Assembly (NCBI RefSeq): GCF_900129915.1
Contig: NZ_FQXH01000012.1
Coordinates: 1 to 64,000, forward strand
DNA length: 64,000 nucleotides
Reading direction: 5' to 3'
DNA from: Tepidibacter thalassicus DSM 15285
GTDB taxonomy: Bacteria; Bacillota; Clostridia; Peptostreptococcales; Peptostreptococcaceae
Shown here one piece after another: positions 47,064-56,264 of this stretch (within the stretch, counting starts at the first letter, position 1; each line of letters starts with the position of its first letter). The notes below the pieces were generated by a model. The model did not search any database. It had not been told where the DNA came from and saw nothing but the letters and a program-made list of their open reading frames with translations. The translations under genes and the position numbers were made by a program.

Positions 47064-49193
47064 ATGAGTTTATTTAAAACTATATTTACGGGTTCTAATC
47101 AAGCATTGCAAGCAGCTAAAGAGTTTTTAAATAAAGTTATAGAAGAAAAAGGTAGAGATCATAAAGTGGCATTTCCTGATACTGCATATTCACTTCCAAT
47201 TATATATGCAGCTACGGGACAAAAGATGAATACTTTAGGAGATTTAGAAGGAGCCTTAGAGGTAGTTAAAAGTTTAATAGGAGAAGAAAAAGAAAATCTA
47301 GAAAATGCGTTAAATGCAGGACTTGGAACAGCTGTTGCATCAGAAGTGATAGAAGCTATTAAATATGCAACTATAGATACTCCATATTCTGAACCTTGTG
47401 CAGGGCATATAACAGACTCTGTTATTCGTTCTCTTGGAGTACCATTAGTTACTGGAGATATTCCAGGGGTTGCTGTTGTCCTTGGAGAATGCCCAGATTC
47501 TGAAATAGCAGCTAAAATAATAAAAGATTATCAATCTAAAGGTCTATTAACTTTTCTTGTAGGAAAGGTAATAGATCAAGCAATAGAAGCTGATGTTAAG
47601 ATGGGACTTGATTTGAGGGTAATTCCTTTAGGATATGATGTTACAGCAGTAATTCATGTTGTATCTGTCGCTGTAAGGGCAGCACTTATATTTGGGGCAT
47701 TAGAGCCTGGTGATCTTGAAGGGTTATTAGATTATACGCTTAATAGGGTACCTGCATTTGTAAATGCATTTGGTCCTTTAAGTGAACTCGTAGTATCAGC
47801 AGGAGCAGGTGCTATAGCACTTGGATTTCCAGTTATAACTGATCAAGATGTCTTTGAAGTTCCAACTAGATTATTAACTCAGAAAGATTATGATAAATTT
47901 GTAGCAACTTCTTTAGAAGCTAGAGGAATAAAAATAAAAATAACTGAAATTCCTATACCGGTTGCTTTTGCTGCAGCGTTTGAAGGTGAAAGAATAAGAA
48001 AAGGCGATATGTTTGTAGAATTTGGTGGAGGAAAAACTGAATCTTGGGAATTAGTAATGAAGAGGGAGATTTCTGAAGTAGAAGATCATAAGATTGAAAT
48101 TATAGGACCGGACATTGATACAATAACAGAAGTTCCAGGAAGACTTCCGCTTGCAGTGTTAGTCGAAGTGGCTGGAAAGAACATGCAAGAAGATTTTGAA
48201 CCAGTTCTTGAAAGACGTATTCACTATTTCATGAATTATATAGAAGGAGTAATGCATGTTGGTCAAAGAGATATTACTTGGATAAGAATAGGTAAAGAAG
48301 CTTATGAAAAAGGATTTAGATTAAATCATATAGGTGAAGTGTTATATGCTAAGATGATGGATGAATTTGATTCAGTTGTAGATAAATGTCAAGTAACTAT
48401 AATTACTGATCCTGAAAAAGTATCAGAATTAAGAGTTAAATATGCTACGCCAAGATATAACGCAAGAGATGAAAGATTGGCAGCTTTAACTGATGAAAGT
48501 GTAGATACTTTTTATTCTTGTAATCTTTGTCAATCATTTGCTCCAGCACATGTATGTATAGTAACGCCAGAAAGACTTGGGCTTTGTGGTGCTGTAAGTT
48601 GGCTCGATGCTAAAGCAACTAAAGAATTAGATCCAACAGGACCATGTCAACCTGTACCAAAAGAAGGAGTAGAAGATGAAGTTAAAGGTATTTGGCGTGC
48701 AGTAAATGAAACTGTCGCTCAAATATCTCAGGGGGCAGTAGAAAGAGTAACACTTTACAGTATAATGGAAGACCCGATGACTTCCTGTGGATGTTTTGAA
48801 TGTATTTGTGGAATAATGCCTGAAGCAAATGGTTTTGTAATAGTAAATAGAGAATATGGTGGAATCACTCCACTTGGAATGACATTTGGAGAACTTGCTT
48901 CAATGACTGGTGGAGGAGTTCAAACTCCAGGATTTATGGGCCATGGTAGACAATTTATTTCTTCGAAAAAGTTTATTGCTGCTGAAGATGGAACTAGAAG
49001 AATAGTTTGGATGCCAAAAGAATTAAAAGATTATGTAAGAGAAAAATTAGATGCTACAGCAAAAGAGCTATATGGAATAGAAAACTTTACAGATATGATT
49101 TGTGATGAAACTATATCAACAGATTCTGAAGGAGTATTGGCATTTTTAGAAGAAAAAGGACATCCAGCATTAGAACTTGAACCAGTTATGTAA
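47064..49193 (+). CDS. acsB: Acetyl-CoA synthase (CO-methylating)
   Basis: A 709-residue AcsB. The A-cluster ligands are in FYSCNLCQSFAPAHVC, RLGLCGAVSW and TSCGCFECICGIMPE. It condenses a methyl group, CO and CoA to acetyl-CoA and is nickel dependent. The length is near the usual 700-730. It completes the set of core enzymes, and a GGGGGG ribosome binding site (47051-47056) precedes it. Confidence 0.97.
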   Translation: MSLFKTIFTGSNQALQAAKEFLNKVIEEKGRDHKVAFPDTAYSLPIIYAATGQKMNTLGDLEGALEVVKSLIGEEKENLENALNAGLGTAVASEVIEAIKYATIDTPYSEPCAGHITDSVIRSLGVPLVTGDIPGVAVVLGECPDSEIAAKIIKDYQSKGLLTFLVGKVIDQAIEADVKMGLDLRVIPLGYDVTAVIHVVSVAVRAALIFGALEPGDLEGLLDYTLNRVPAFVNAFGPLSELVVSAGAGAIALGFPVITDQDVFEVPTRLLTQKDYDKFVATSLEARGIKIKITEIPIPVAFAAAFEGERIRKGDMFVEFGGGKTESWELVMKREISEVEDHKIEIIGPDIDTITEVPGRLPLAVLVEVAGKNMQEDFEPVLERRIHYFMNYIEGVMHVGQRDITWIRIGKEAYEKGFRLNHIGEVLYAKMMDEFDSVVDKCQVTIITDPEKVSELRVKYATPRYNARDERLAALTDESVDTFYSCNLCQSFAPAHVCIVTPERLGLCGAVSWLDAKATKELDPTGPCQPVPKEGVEDEVKGIWRAVNETVAQISQGAVERVTLYSIMEDPMTSCGCFECICGIMPEANGFVIVNREYGGITPLGMTFGELASMTGGGVQTPGFMGHGRQFISSKKFIAAEDGTRRIVWMPKELKDYVREKLDATAKELYGIENFTDMICDETISTDSEGVLAFLEEKGHPALELEPVM

Positions 49194-49213
49194 TTTTAAA
49201 AGGGGGGAATATA

Positions 49214-49588
49214 GTGAATTATCCATCAGATTTAAAATACGCTAAAAATCATATTTGGGTTAAAGTAGAAGATGATGAAGCATATATTGGAATAACAGAT
49301 TATGCTCAAGAGCAATTGGGTGAAATATTATTTGTTGAAATGCCAGAAATAGGAGATGAGTTGTCAAAAGGGGAAGAATTTGGAGTAGTTGAATCTTCAA
49401 AGGTAGCTTCTGATTTAGTAGCTCCTATAACTGGAGAAGTAGTTGAAATAAATGAAAAATTAGATGATGAACCTGAGTATATAAATGAAAATGCATATGA
49501 TGCATGGATTGTAAAAATTAAAATAGCTGATAAGAGTGAATTAGATGAACTAATGGATTCATCAAATTATGAAACTGCTTTAGCATAA
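49214..49588 (+). CDS. gcvH: Glycine cleavage system H protein
   Basis: A 124-residue lipoyl carrier starting at GTG 49214, behind GGGGGG (49202-49207). The lipoylated lysine is Lys63 in VVESSKVASDL. It carries the aminomethyl group in glycine cleavage or synthesis and is the substrate of LipM and lipoyl synthases. No gcvP or gcvT is in the window. It is the last gene before a terminator. Confidence 0.96.
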   Translation: MNYPSDLKYAKNHIWVKVEDDEAYIGITDYAQEQLGEILFVEMPEIGDELSKGEEFGVVESSKVASDLVAPITGEVVEINEKLDDEPEYINENAYDAWIVKIKIADKSELDELMDSSNYETALA

Positions 49589-49593
49589 AATCA

Positions 49594-49627
49594 ATTTCCC
49601 CAGTTTTTTCCTGGGGAAATATTTTTT
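49594..49627 (+). terminator. Terminator between gcvH and the RACo-like gene
   Basis: ATTTCCCCAG (49594-49603) pairs with CTGGGGAAAT (49611-49620) and is followed by TTTTTT (49622-49627). The next gene's ribosome binding site starts one base after the U tract. Confidence 0.87.
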
Positions 49628-49640
49628 GGAGGGATATATA

Positions 49641-51572
49641 TTGATAAGGGTAAAATTTATTCCGGAAAATATAGAAATTAATTGTGATTATGGGGATAAT
49701 TTATTAGAAGTTGCTAGAAAAGCTGATGTTTTTATAGATGCACCTTGTAATGGCAATGTATCTTGTGGAAAATGTAAAGTTAAATTAATAAAAGGTAAAG
49801 TAGATACTAAAAAAACTTATCATATAAAAGATGAAGAATGGAATGAAGGATATATTTTAGCTTGTAATTCTAAGGTTATAGAAGATATAGAAATTGAGGT
49901 TCCTTCAAAATTATCATCGTCAATGGATAAAATGAAAATAGAAGATTTATCGACTGAGAGAGACAAACAAATATTTCAAAGAACTAAAAAACTGTTAATA
50001 GATAATAATATGAAACTTAAATCGTATGTTAGAAAAGACTACATAGAGATAGATATTCCAAATCTTGATGATAATATATCGGATTGGGATAGAATAAAAA
50101 GACATTTAAGAAATTATTTAGGGTATACAAAAGTATTTTGTAGACTTCAAATGCTTAGAAAAATACCACATATATTAAGACAAAGTAATTTTAAGGTAAC
50201 TATAACTCATATACCAAGAGGTAATGATAGAACTACTATAGTAAATATGGAAGAAGGAGATACTACTAATAGGCTTTATGGTGTAGCATTAGATATAGGA
50301 ACTACATCAGTAGCAGCGTGTTTAGTAGATCTTTATAAGGGAGAACTTATTGCTAAAGCTTCTTCTGGGAATGCTCAAATAAAGTATGGAGCTGATGTTA
50401 TAAATAGAATAATATATTCAACAAAGAAGGATGGACTTGATCAATTAAATCGTGCAATAATACATGAAACTATAAATCCTCTTCTTAATAAAATGTGTAA
50501 AGATTCGGGTGTTGATAAGAATGAAATAATAGCTTTTGTATGTGCAGGAAATACTACAATGTCTCATTTGTTACTTGGAGTTTATCCAGATTATTTAAGA
50601 CTTGAACCATATATACCAACTTTTTTAAAAGCACCATTTATAAAAGCATCAGAACTTGAACTTGATATAAATCCTGAAACATTTTTATATATAGTTCCAT
50701 CTGTTGCAAGTTATGTTGGGGGAGATATTACAGCAGGCGTTTTAGCATCTGGAATTTGGGCATCTGATGAAAATGTTCTTTTTATAGATTTGGGTACTAA
50801 TGGTGAAATAGTATTTGGAAACAAAGATTATTTGATGACTTGTGCTTGTTCAGCTGGGCCTGCATTTGAAGGTGGAGAAATAAGCTGTGGAATGAGAGCT
50901 GCAAGTGGAGCAATAGAAAAAGTAAAGATAGATAGAGATACATTTAAACCGAATTTAAAAATAATAGGGGATACTAAGCCAGAAGGAATATGTGGTTCTG
51001 GAATTATAGATTTGATAGCTGAAATGATGATAATAGGAATTATAGATAGAAGAGGAAAGATAAATAAAAATATAAATTCTAGAAGGATTAGATTTGATGA
51101 ACATGGAATAGGAGAATATGTAATAGCTTTTAAAGAAGATTATGATTTAGAGAAAGATATAACTATAACTGAAGTAGATATTGATAGTTTTATAAGAGCT
51201 AAAGGAGCTGTTTATTCTGGAGCATCTACGTTAATTGAAAGTTTAGGAATGGATTTTAGTGTAATAGATAAGGTTTATATTGCAGGAGGTATAGGAAATA
51301 GTTTGGATATTGAAAAATCAATAATTATTGGACTTTTGCCAGATATAGATAGAAACAAGTTTTCGTATGTAGGAAATAGTTCACTTATGGGATGTTACTT
51401 AACTTTAATGAGTGAAGATGCTCGATATAAATTAGAAGAGTGTAGCAATGCTATGACTTATGTTGAATTAAGTGTTTATCCTAGCTATATGGATGAATTT
51501 GTATCTGCTTGTTTTTTACCTCATACTAATATAGAGAATTTTCCTACAGTAAAAAAAATACTGGAGGTTTAA
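49641..51572 (+). CDS. acsV: RACo-type reductive activator of corrinoid protein (2Fe-2S plus ASKHA ATPase)
   Basis: A 643-residue protein. The N-terminal ferredoxin-like domain holds the 2Fe-2S cysteines in DAPCNGNVSCGKCKV and LACNSKV (about residues 30-80). The C-terminal ASKHA ATPase has GVALDIGTTSVAACLVDL, FIDLGTNGEIVFG and GGIGNSLD. RACo proteins use ATP to reduce inactive Co(II) corrinoid back to Co(I), and here probably serve AcsCD. I chose TTG 49641 behind GGAGGG (49628-49633). Confidence 0.92.
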   Translation: MIRVKFIPENIEINCDYGDNLLEVARKADVFIDAPCNGNVSCGKCKVKLIKGKVDTKKTYHIKDEEWNEGYILACNSKVIEDIEIEVPSKLSSSMDKMKIEDLSTERDKQIFQRTKKLLIDNNMKLKSYVRKDYIEIDIPNLDDNISDWDRIKRHLRNYLGYTKVFCRLQMLRKIPHILRQSNFKVTITHIPRGNDRTTIVNMEEGDTTNRLYGVALDIGTTSVAACLVDLYKGELIAKASSGNAQIKYGADVINRIIYSTKKDGLDQLNRAIIHETINPLLNKMCKDSGVDKNEIIAFVCAGNTTMSHLLLGVYPDYLRLEPYIPTFLKAPFIKASELELDINPETFLYIVPSVASYVGGDITAGVLASGIWASDENVLFIDLGTNGEIVFGNKDYLMTCACSAGPAFEGGEISCGMRAASGAIEKVKIDRDTFKPNLKIIGDTKPEGICGSGIIDLIAEMMIIGIIDRRGKINKNINSRRIRFDEHGIGEYVIAFKEDYDLEKDITITEVDIDSFIRAKGAVYSGASTLIESLGMDFSVIDKVYIAGGIGNSLDIEKSIIIGLLPDIDRNKFSYVGNSSLMGCYLTLMSEDARYKLEECSNAMTYVELSVYPSYMDEFVSACFLPHTNIENFPTVKKILEV

Positions 51573-51573
51573 T

Positions 51574-52440
51574 ATGAAATTAAAAGAGAAAATGGAGAAA
51601 GCATTAAAAATTAAAGAATATAATTTTGGCAATAAAATTAATTTTTCTTATCCACATAAGACACTTGCAGTAACTACGACTGGAAATGAATGTAGTTTAA
51701 AATGTGCTCATTGTAATGGTCATTATTTAAAGAATATGACTTGTATAGATAATTTATGTGAAAAAATAAGAAAAAGAGAAATAAAGAGTTTTCTTATAAG
51801 TGGAGGATGTTCTTTTAAAGGAGATGTTCCAATAATTAGATATGTAGAAGAGATTAGAACTTTAAAACAACAGGGATATAGATTAAATGCTCATTTAGGC
51901 CTTATGAGTGAAGAAAATATAAAAAATATATCTAAGTATTTAGATGTTGTTTCTTTTGATTTAGTTTTGGATAATGATACTATAAAAGAAGTTTATAAAA
52001 TAGATAAGACTAAAGAAGATTATATAAATACATATAAGATATTAAAAAAATATGTAAAGGTAATTCCTCACATCTGTATAGGACTTTATAGAGGAAAAAT
52101 AAAAGGAGAATATGAAGTATTAAAATTTTTAGAAAAAGAAAATCCTAGGGGAATAACTTTTATAGTACTTATTCCTACTAAGGGAACTGATTATGAAAGT
52201 ATAAATCCTCCTAAAATAGAAGATGTTATAGATATAATTTGTGAAGCGAGAATAAAATTTCCAAATATTCCAATAAATCTAGGGTGTATGAGACCAAGGG
52301 GTAGATATAGAAAAATTTTAGATGAGATGGCTATTTATTCTGGTGTCAATAACATAGTTTTGCCATCTAAAGAAGCTATTGGTAAAGCTGAAAGACTTAG
52401 ATATGATATACAAATATTAGAGGAGTGCTGTGTGTTATGA
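51574..52440 (+). CDS. Radical SAM protein, LipS1/LipS2-type candidate
   Basis: A 288-residue radical SAM protein with CxxxCxxC in NECSLKCAHC (Cys40, Cys44, Cys47). Additional Cys at 57 and 62, plus GCMRPRGRYR near residue 240 and ECCVL at the C-terminus, suggest an auxiliary iron-sulfur cluster. It begins two bases after the RACo gene and overlaps the next radical SAM gene by four bases. LipS1 and LipS2 are a pair of radical SAM proteins that together insert two sulfurs into octanoyl-protein in archaea and some bacteria. The gene order with gcvH and lipM supports that role here. I cannot tell which of the two it is. Confidence 0.75.
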   Translation: MKLKEKMEKALKIKEYNFGNKINFSYPHKTLAVTTTGNECSLKCAHCNGHYLKNMTCIDNLCEKIRKREIKSFLISGGCSFKGDVPIIRYVEEIRTLKQQGYRLNAHLGLMSEENIKNISKYLDVVSFDLVLDNDTIKEVYKIDKTKEDYINTYKILKKYVKVIPHICIGLYRGKIKGEYEVLKFLEKENPRGITFIVLIPTKGTDYESINPPKIEDVIDIICEARIKFPNIPINLGCMRPRGRYRKILDEMAIYSGVNNIVLPSKEAIGKAERLRYDIQILEECCVL

Positions 52441-53393
52441 TTAGAGTATCTTGTGGAACTGCCATGGAGCTTAACATTTTAAATGGAAAATTAGCTATAG
52501 CTCCAACTACAGCTTATTTTATGATAGGAAATAAATGTAACAATAAATGTGCATTTTGCTCACAATCTATAGAAAGTACTTCGAGAAAAGATAAGCTTTC
52601 TAGAGTATTATGGCCAGAGTTTGAAAAAAAAGAGATACTTAATGCACTTTTAAATTACAAAAAAAACAACATAAAGAGAATTTGTCTTCAAGTTATGGGG
52701 AGTAATGAGTCGTTAAAGGAAACTATAGATTTTATAAAATACATAAAATTAAATTTAAATATACCAATATCAGTTTCTGCGAAAATTGAAAATGAAGAAA
52801 ATTTAAAAAAATTATTTGATATTGGTGTAAATAAAATTGGTATAGCAATAGATGGTGCTAATAAAGAAGTATATGAAAAAGTAAAGGGAGATGATTTTGA
52901 ACAGAAAATAAAATTTATAAAAGATATGGGAAATAAGTATACAGATAAAATAACTACACATATTATAGTAGGGCTAGGTGAAACTCATGAAGATATATTT
53001 ATATTATACGAAGATTTAATAAAAAATAATGTAACTGTTAGTTTATTTGCTTTTACTCCTGTAAGAGGTACAAAGCTTGAAAAACATGAGCCTCCTTCTA
53101 TAGAAAGTTACAGGAGGGTTCAACTTATGACTTATTTAATTAAAAAAGGATATACAAAAGATAAATTTAAGTTTGAAAATGGATATTTAACTTATATATC
53201 ACCTATAGATATAAGTATTTATGAAGAAATAAAAATGGGAATGCCATTTAAAATATCTGGGTGTAAATATTGTAATAGACCTTATTATAATGAAAGACCA
53301 GGAGGAACAATATATAATTATTCTAGAAGTTTAAACAGAGAAGAATGTAGTAATGCTATATTAGAGCTTAATATGGAATTAAAGGAGTATTAA
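52437..53393 (+). CDS. Radical SAM protein, second LipS1/LipS2-type candidate
   Basis: A 318-residue radical SAM protein. I used ATG 52437, which overlaps the previous stop as ATGA and has GAGGAG upstream. The SAM cluster is in NKCNNKCAFC (Cys34, Cys38, Cys41). An N-terminal Cys6 in RVSCGTAME and a C-terminal SGCKYCNRPYYNERPGG could hold a second cluster. It forms an overlapping pair with the previous gene, and a terminator follows. The likely role is sulfur insertion into octanoyl-GcvH. Confidence 0.75.
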   Translation: MIRVSCGTAMELNILNGKLAIAPTTAYFMIGNKCNNKCAFCSQSIESTSRKDKLSRVLWPEFEKKEILNALLNYKKNNIKRICLQVMGSNESLKETIDFIKYIKLNLNIPISVSAKIENEENLKKLFDIGVNKIGIAIDGANKEVYEKVKGDDFEQKIKFIKDMGNKYTDKITTHIIVGLGETHEDIFILYEDLIKNNVTVSLFAFTPVRGTKLEKHEPPSIESYRRVQLMTYLIKKGYTKDKFKFENGYLTYISPIDISIYEEIKMGMPFKISGCKYCNRPYYNERPGGTIYNYSRSLNREECSNAILELNMELKEY

Positions 53394-53395
53394 TG

Positions 53396-53427
53396 ATCGG
53401 AAGTTAATATAATTCCGATATTTTTTT
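53396..53427 (+). terminator. Terminator after the radical SAM pair
   Basis: ATCGGAA (53396-53402) pairs with TTCCGAT (53413-53419), followed by seven T (53421-53427). It separates the pair from lipM, which has its own promoter. Confidence 0.75.
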
Positions 53428-53441
53428 GCAAAATGTTTGAC

Positions 53442-53471
53442 TTGAAAATGTTTTCCTCGACATGTTATAAT
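53442..53471 (+). promoter_or_regulatory. Promoter of lipM
   Basis: TTGAAA (53442-53447), 18-base spacer, TATAAT (53466-53471). Confidence 0.7.
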
Positions 53472-53509
53472 GTTAAATATAAAATAAATGACATTAAATG
53501 GGGGATAAT

Positions 53510-54325
53510 ATGGAAAAATGGAGAATTATAAAGAATACTACATATAATGCTTATATGAATATGGCAATAGATGAAGCTATAATGATAGCTCATAGGGAAG
53601 GAAAGGTAGAACCAACTCTTAGATTTTATACATGGAAACCAGCGTGTATTAGTATTGGGTATTTTCAAAAATTAGAAAAAGAAATAGATTTAGATAAGTG
53701 TAAAGAGCTTAATATAGATTATGTCAGAAGAACTACAGGAGGAAGAGCTGTTCTTCACGATGATGAACTTACATATAGTATAGTAGTTAGAGAAAATCAT
53801 CCTTTAATGGATGGAGGAATAATTAAGTCGTATAAATTTATAAGTGAAGGACTTTGTAAGGGATTAAGTTTGTGTGGAGTAAAAACAGATGAATTGTCAA
53901 GAGGAGAGAGAATAGGGAGAGAGAATTTATCATCAGCTTGTTTTAATGCTCATTCAGCTTATGAAGTGACTATTAATAATAAAAAAGTTATAGGGAGTGC
54001 TCAGACTAGAAAGGATGGTATAATTCTTCAACATGGATCTATAATATTAAATTTTGATGTGAATAAGTTATTTTCAGTTATAAAGATACGTGATGAGAAA
54101 CAAAAAGAAAGACTTATAAGGTTTACAGCAAATAAAGCTAGTGGGATAGAAAATGAAACAAAAATTAAAATAGATATTAATATATTACAAGAAAATATAG
54201 TTAAAGCTTTAAAAGAACATTTTAAAGTGGAGTTTTATGAATGTAATCTTACTGAATATGAGATAAGTATTGCAAATGAGCTTTATAAAAAGTATTCAAG
54301 TGATGAATGGAATAAGAAGAGGTAA
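53510..54325 (+). CDS. lipM: Octanoyltransferase LipM
   Basis: A 271-residue member of the BPL/LplA fold family. It follows Bacillus LipM closely in order: SIGYFQKLEKEID, YVRRTTGGRAVLHDDELTYS, SSACFNAHSAYEV and VIGSAQTRKDGIILQHGSI, and ends in SSDEWNKKR. Cys144 in SSACF is the likely acyl-thioester cysteine that separates LipM from ATP-dependent lipoate ligase. It moves octanoyl from acyl carrier protein to GcvH. The start is ATG 53510 behind GGGGGAT. Confidence 0.9.
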   Translation: MEKWRIIKNTTYNAYMNMAIDEAIMIAHREGKVEPTLRFYTWKPACISIGYFQKLEKEIDLDKCKELNIDYVRRTTGGRAVLHDDELTYSIVVRENHPLMDGGIIKSYKFISEGLCKGLSLCGVKTDELSRGERIGRENLSSACFNAHSAYEVTINNKKVIGSAQTRKDGIILQHGSIILNFDVNKLFSVIKIRDEKQKERLIRFTANKASGIENETKIKIDINILQENIVKALKEHFKVEFYECNLTEYEISIANELYKKYSSDEWNKKR

Positions 54326-54330
54326 TGTAT

Positions 54331-54373
54331 TTTAGTATCTATGCAAACGTTTGCGCAGATGCTAAAATATGAA
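54331..54373. promoter_or_regulatory. Large palindrome with cre-like centre upstream of beta-amylase
   Basis: About 42 bp of near-perfect palindrome: half-sites of 21 bp agree at 18 positions. The perfect centre GCAAACGTTTGC (54342-54353) resembles a LacI-family/CcpA catabolite operator (TGNAANCGNTNNCA, last base differs). It may be a hairpin terminator for lipM, but no T tract follows, so an operator for the amylase gene is more likely. Confidence 0.6.
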
Positions 54374-54401
54374 ATAAAATAATATGAAAAGGAGATGTTT
54401 T

Positions 54402-56135
54402 ATGGACAGGAAAAAAGTTATTAGTAAAATTACTATCTTTTTGATGATTTTGAGTTTTGTTGTATTATCAAGTAAAAGTAGTTTGTATTCTTATACGCAG
54501 GAAAATGATTTTACGTTTAATGTGATGGCGCCACTTCATGTTGATGATTGGAGTAAGTTTGAGTATGAATTAGCCATGGCAAAAGATATAGGAGTAGATG
54601 CAGTAAGTGTTGATGTTTGGTGGGGAGATGTTGAAAAAAATGATAATCAATTTAATTGGGACTACTATGATCAGGTATTTAAAAAAATAAAGGAAGCAGG
54701 ACTTAAGATTGTTCCTATTATGTCTTTTCATCAATGTGGAGGGAATGTAGGAGATAGTTACAATTCATATTTGCCAAATTGGATATGGGATAAATATAAT
54801 GGAAAAAAATATATGAAGAAAACTCTTAACTATGATGATTTAAAATACAAAAGTGAATTAGGAAATACAAGTGCTGAATATTTATCATTGTGGGTAGATG
54901 ATTTAGTAAGTAATGAATACATAGATTTTATGAATGCTTTTGAAGAACATTTTAAGGAGTATAAAGACGATTTTATAGAAATTAATATAAGTTGCGGACC
55001 AGCAGGAGAACTTCGTTATCCTTCTTATAATGCTCATGATAATAATAATTTTTATAGTGGATTTCCTAATAAAGGATATTTGCAATGTTATTCTGATTTG
55101 GCACAAGAAGATTTTAGAAAATATATATTGGAAAAGTATAAAAATTTACAAGGAGTAAATAAAGCTTGGGGATTGAATTTAAATAATACAAAGGAAATAA
55201 CACCACCTATGGATGGAGGTAATTTCTTTTATGGAGAAGGAAAAGCATATTTAAATTCATCATATGGAAAAGATTTTATTGAATGGTATAATAAAAGATT
55301 AGTTAATCATGGAAGAAATATGATTACTTATGCTTTAAAAGCTTTTGATGATGAATTATCAAATGTTCAGTTGGGAATTAAAATTCCAGGTATTCATTGG
55401 CAGATAAACAATGGAAATTATCCTAGAACAGCAGAAATTAATGCAGGAATTATTAATACTGATTTTAGCGAACAAAATGGATATGGATATAATCCGATTA
55501 TGCATATGATAAAAGATTTTAATGGAAAAGTAGTGCTTCATTTTACATGTTTAGAAATGAATAATGGAAGTGGAGGAGAATATACATCGGCAGCTAAAAC
55601 ATTAGTTAGATGGGTAGGTAACGCTGCAAGCAATAATGGAGTAGAAATTAAAGGAGAAAATGCTTTGAATGCAGGAAATGATGATAAACAATTTTGGGAT
55701 AATATAAAAGATGCATTAGATAATTATCATTATAAAGGTATTACAATTTTAAGAATGAATGATGCTGTATATGGAGATTCAAATAAATATTATCATGAAT
55801 TAATAAACAGTAAGAAGTTAAATGTAAATAATAAGGTAAGCATTACATTTAGAGTTAATAATGCACATACAATTTTTGGAGAAGAAATATATGTAGTTGG
55901 AAATCATTCGCAACTTGGAAATTGGGATCCGAATAAAGCAGTAAAATTATTTGCATATAAATATCCTTCGTGGACTGTAACTGTAGATGGATTTGAAAAG
56001 GGAAGTAATATAGAATTTAAGTTTATAAAAAAGTCAAAAAATGGATTGGAATGGGAAAATATCGAGGATAATAGAATGTACAATGTAAATAGTGAGGTAG
56101 GGGAGTATGTAACAGATTGGAATGAAAAAAGATAG
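54402..56135 (+). CDS. Secreted beta-amylase (GH14) with starch-binding domain (CBM20)
   Basis: A 577-residue extracellular enzyme that releases maltose from starch. The N-terminus MDRKKVISKITIFLMILSFV is a signal peptide. The GH14 domain (about 35-460) includes VMAPLHVDDWSKFEYELAMA, DAVSVDVWWGDVE, the catalytic Glu in CGPAGELRYPSY and a second Glu region in GVEIKGENALNA. A C-terminal CBM20 (about 475-577) has GEEIYVVGNHSQLGNWDP. ATG 54402 follows AAGGAG (54389-54394). It is probably under catabolite control via the palindrome at 54331. Confidence 0.93.
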   Translation: MDRKKVISKITIFLMILSFVVLSSKSSLYSYTQENDFTFNVMAPLHVDDWSKFEYELAMAKDIGVDAVSVDVWWGDVEKNDNQFNWDYYDQVFKKIKEAGLKIVPIMSFHQCGGNVGDSYNSYLPNWIWDKYNGKKYMKKTLNYDDLKYKSELGNTSAEYLSLWVDDLVSNEYIDFMNAFEEHFKEYKDDFIEINISCGPAGELRYPSYNAHDNNNFYSGFPNKGYLQCYSDLAQEDFRKYILEKYKNLQGVNKAWGLNLNNTKEITPPMDGGNFFYGEGKAYLNSSYGKDFIEWYNKRLVNHGRNMITYALKAFDDELSNVQLGIKIPGIHWQINNGNYPRTAEINAGIINTDFSEQNGYGYNPIMHMIKDFNGKVVLHFTCLEMNNGSGGEYTSAAKTLVRWVGNAASNNGVEIKGENALNAGNDDKQFWDNIKDALDNYHYKGITILRMNDAVYGDSNKYYHELINSKKLNVNNKVSITFRVNNAHTIFGEEIYVVGNHSQLGNWDPNKAVKLFAYKYPSWTVTVDGFEKGSNIEFKFIKKSKNGLEWENIEDNRMYNVNSEVGEYVTDWNEKR

Positions 56136-56154
56136 AGTTTGTTTATATACTATA

Positions 56155-56184
56155 TTGACCATGAATATTTTTGCATGATATACT
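56155..56184 (+). promoter_or_regulatory. Possible promoter of the cooT operon
   Basis: TTGACC (56155-56160), 18-base spacer, TATACT (56179-56184). It lies upstream of the terminator hairpin at 56222, which would then be an attenuator. Confidence 0.55.
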
Positions 56185-56221
56185 AGAATTGGAATTAAAT
56201 ATTAAAAGTTTAAATCATGAG

Positions 56222-56264
56222 GATTTCTTTAGGGCTCTTGAAAGAGCTTTAGGGAAGTCTTTTT
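56222..56264 (+). terminator. Terminator/attenuator before cooT
   Basis: A long wobble-rich hairpin: GATTTCTTTAGGGCTCTT (56222-56239), loop GA, AAGAGCTTTAGGGAAGTC (56242-56259), then TTTTT (56260-56264). It ends 24 bases before cooT. A short competing stem AAATC/GATTT just upstream overlaps its 5' arm. Confidence 0.7.
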
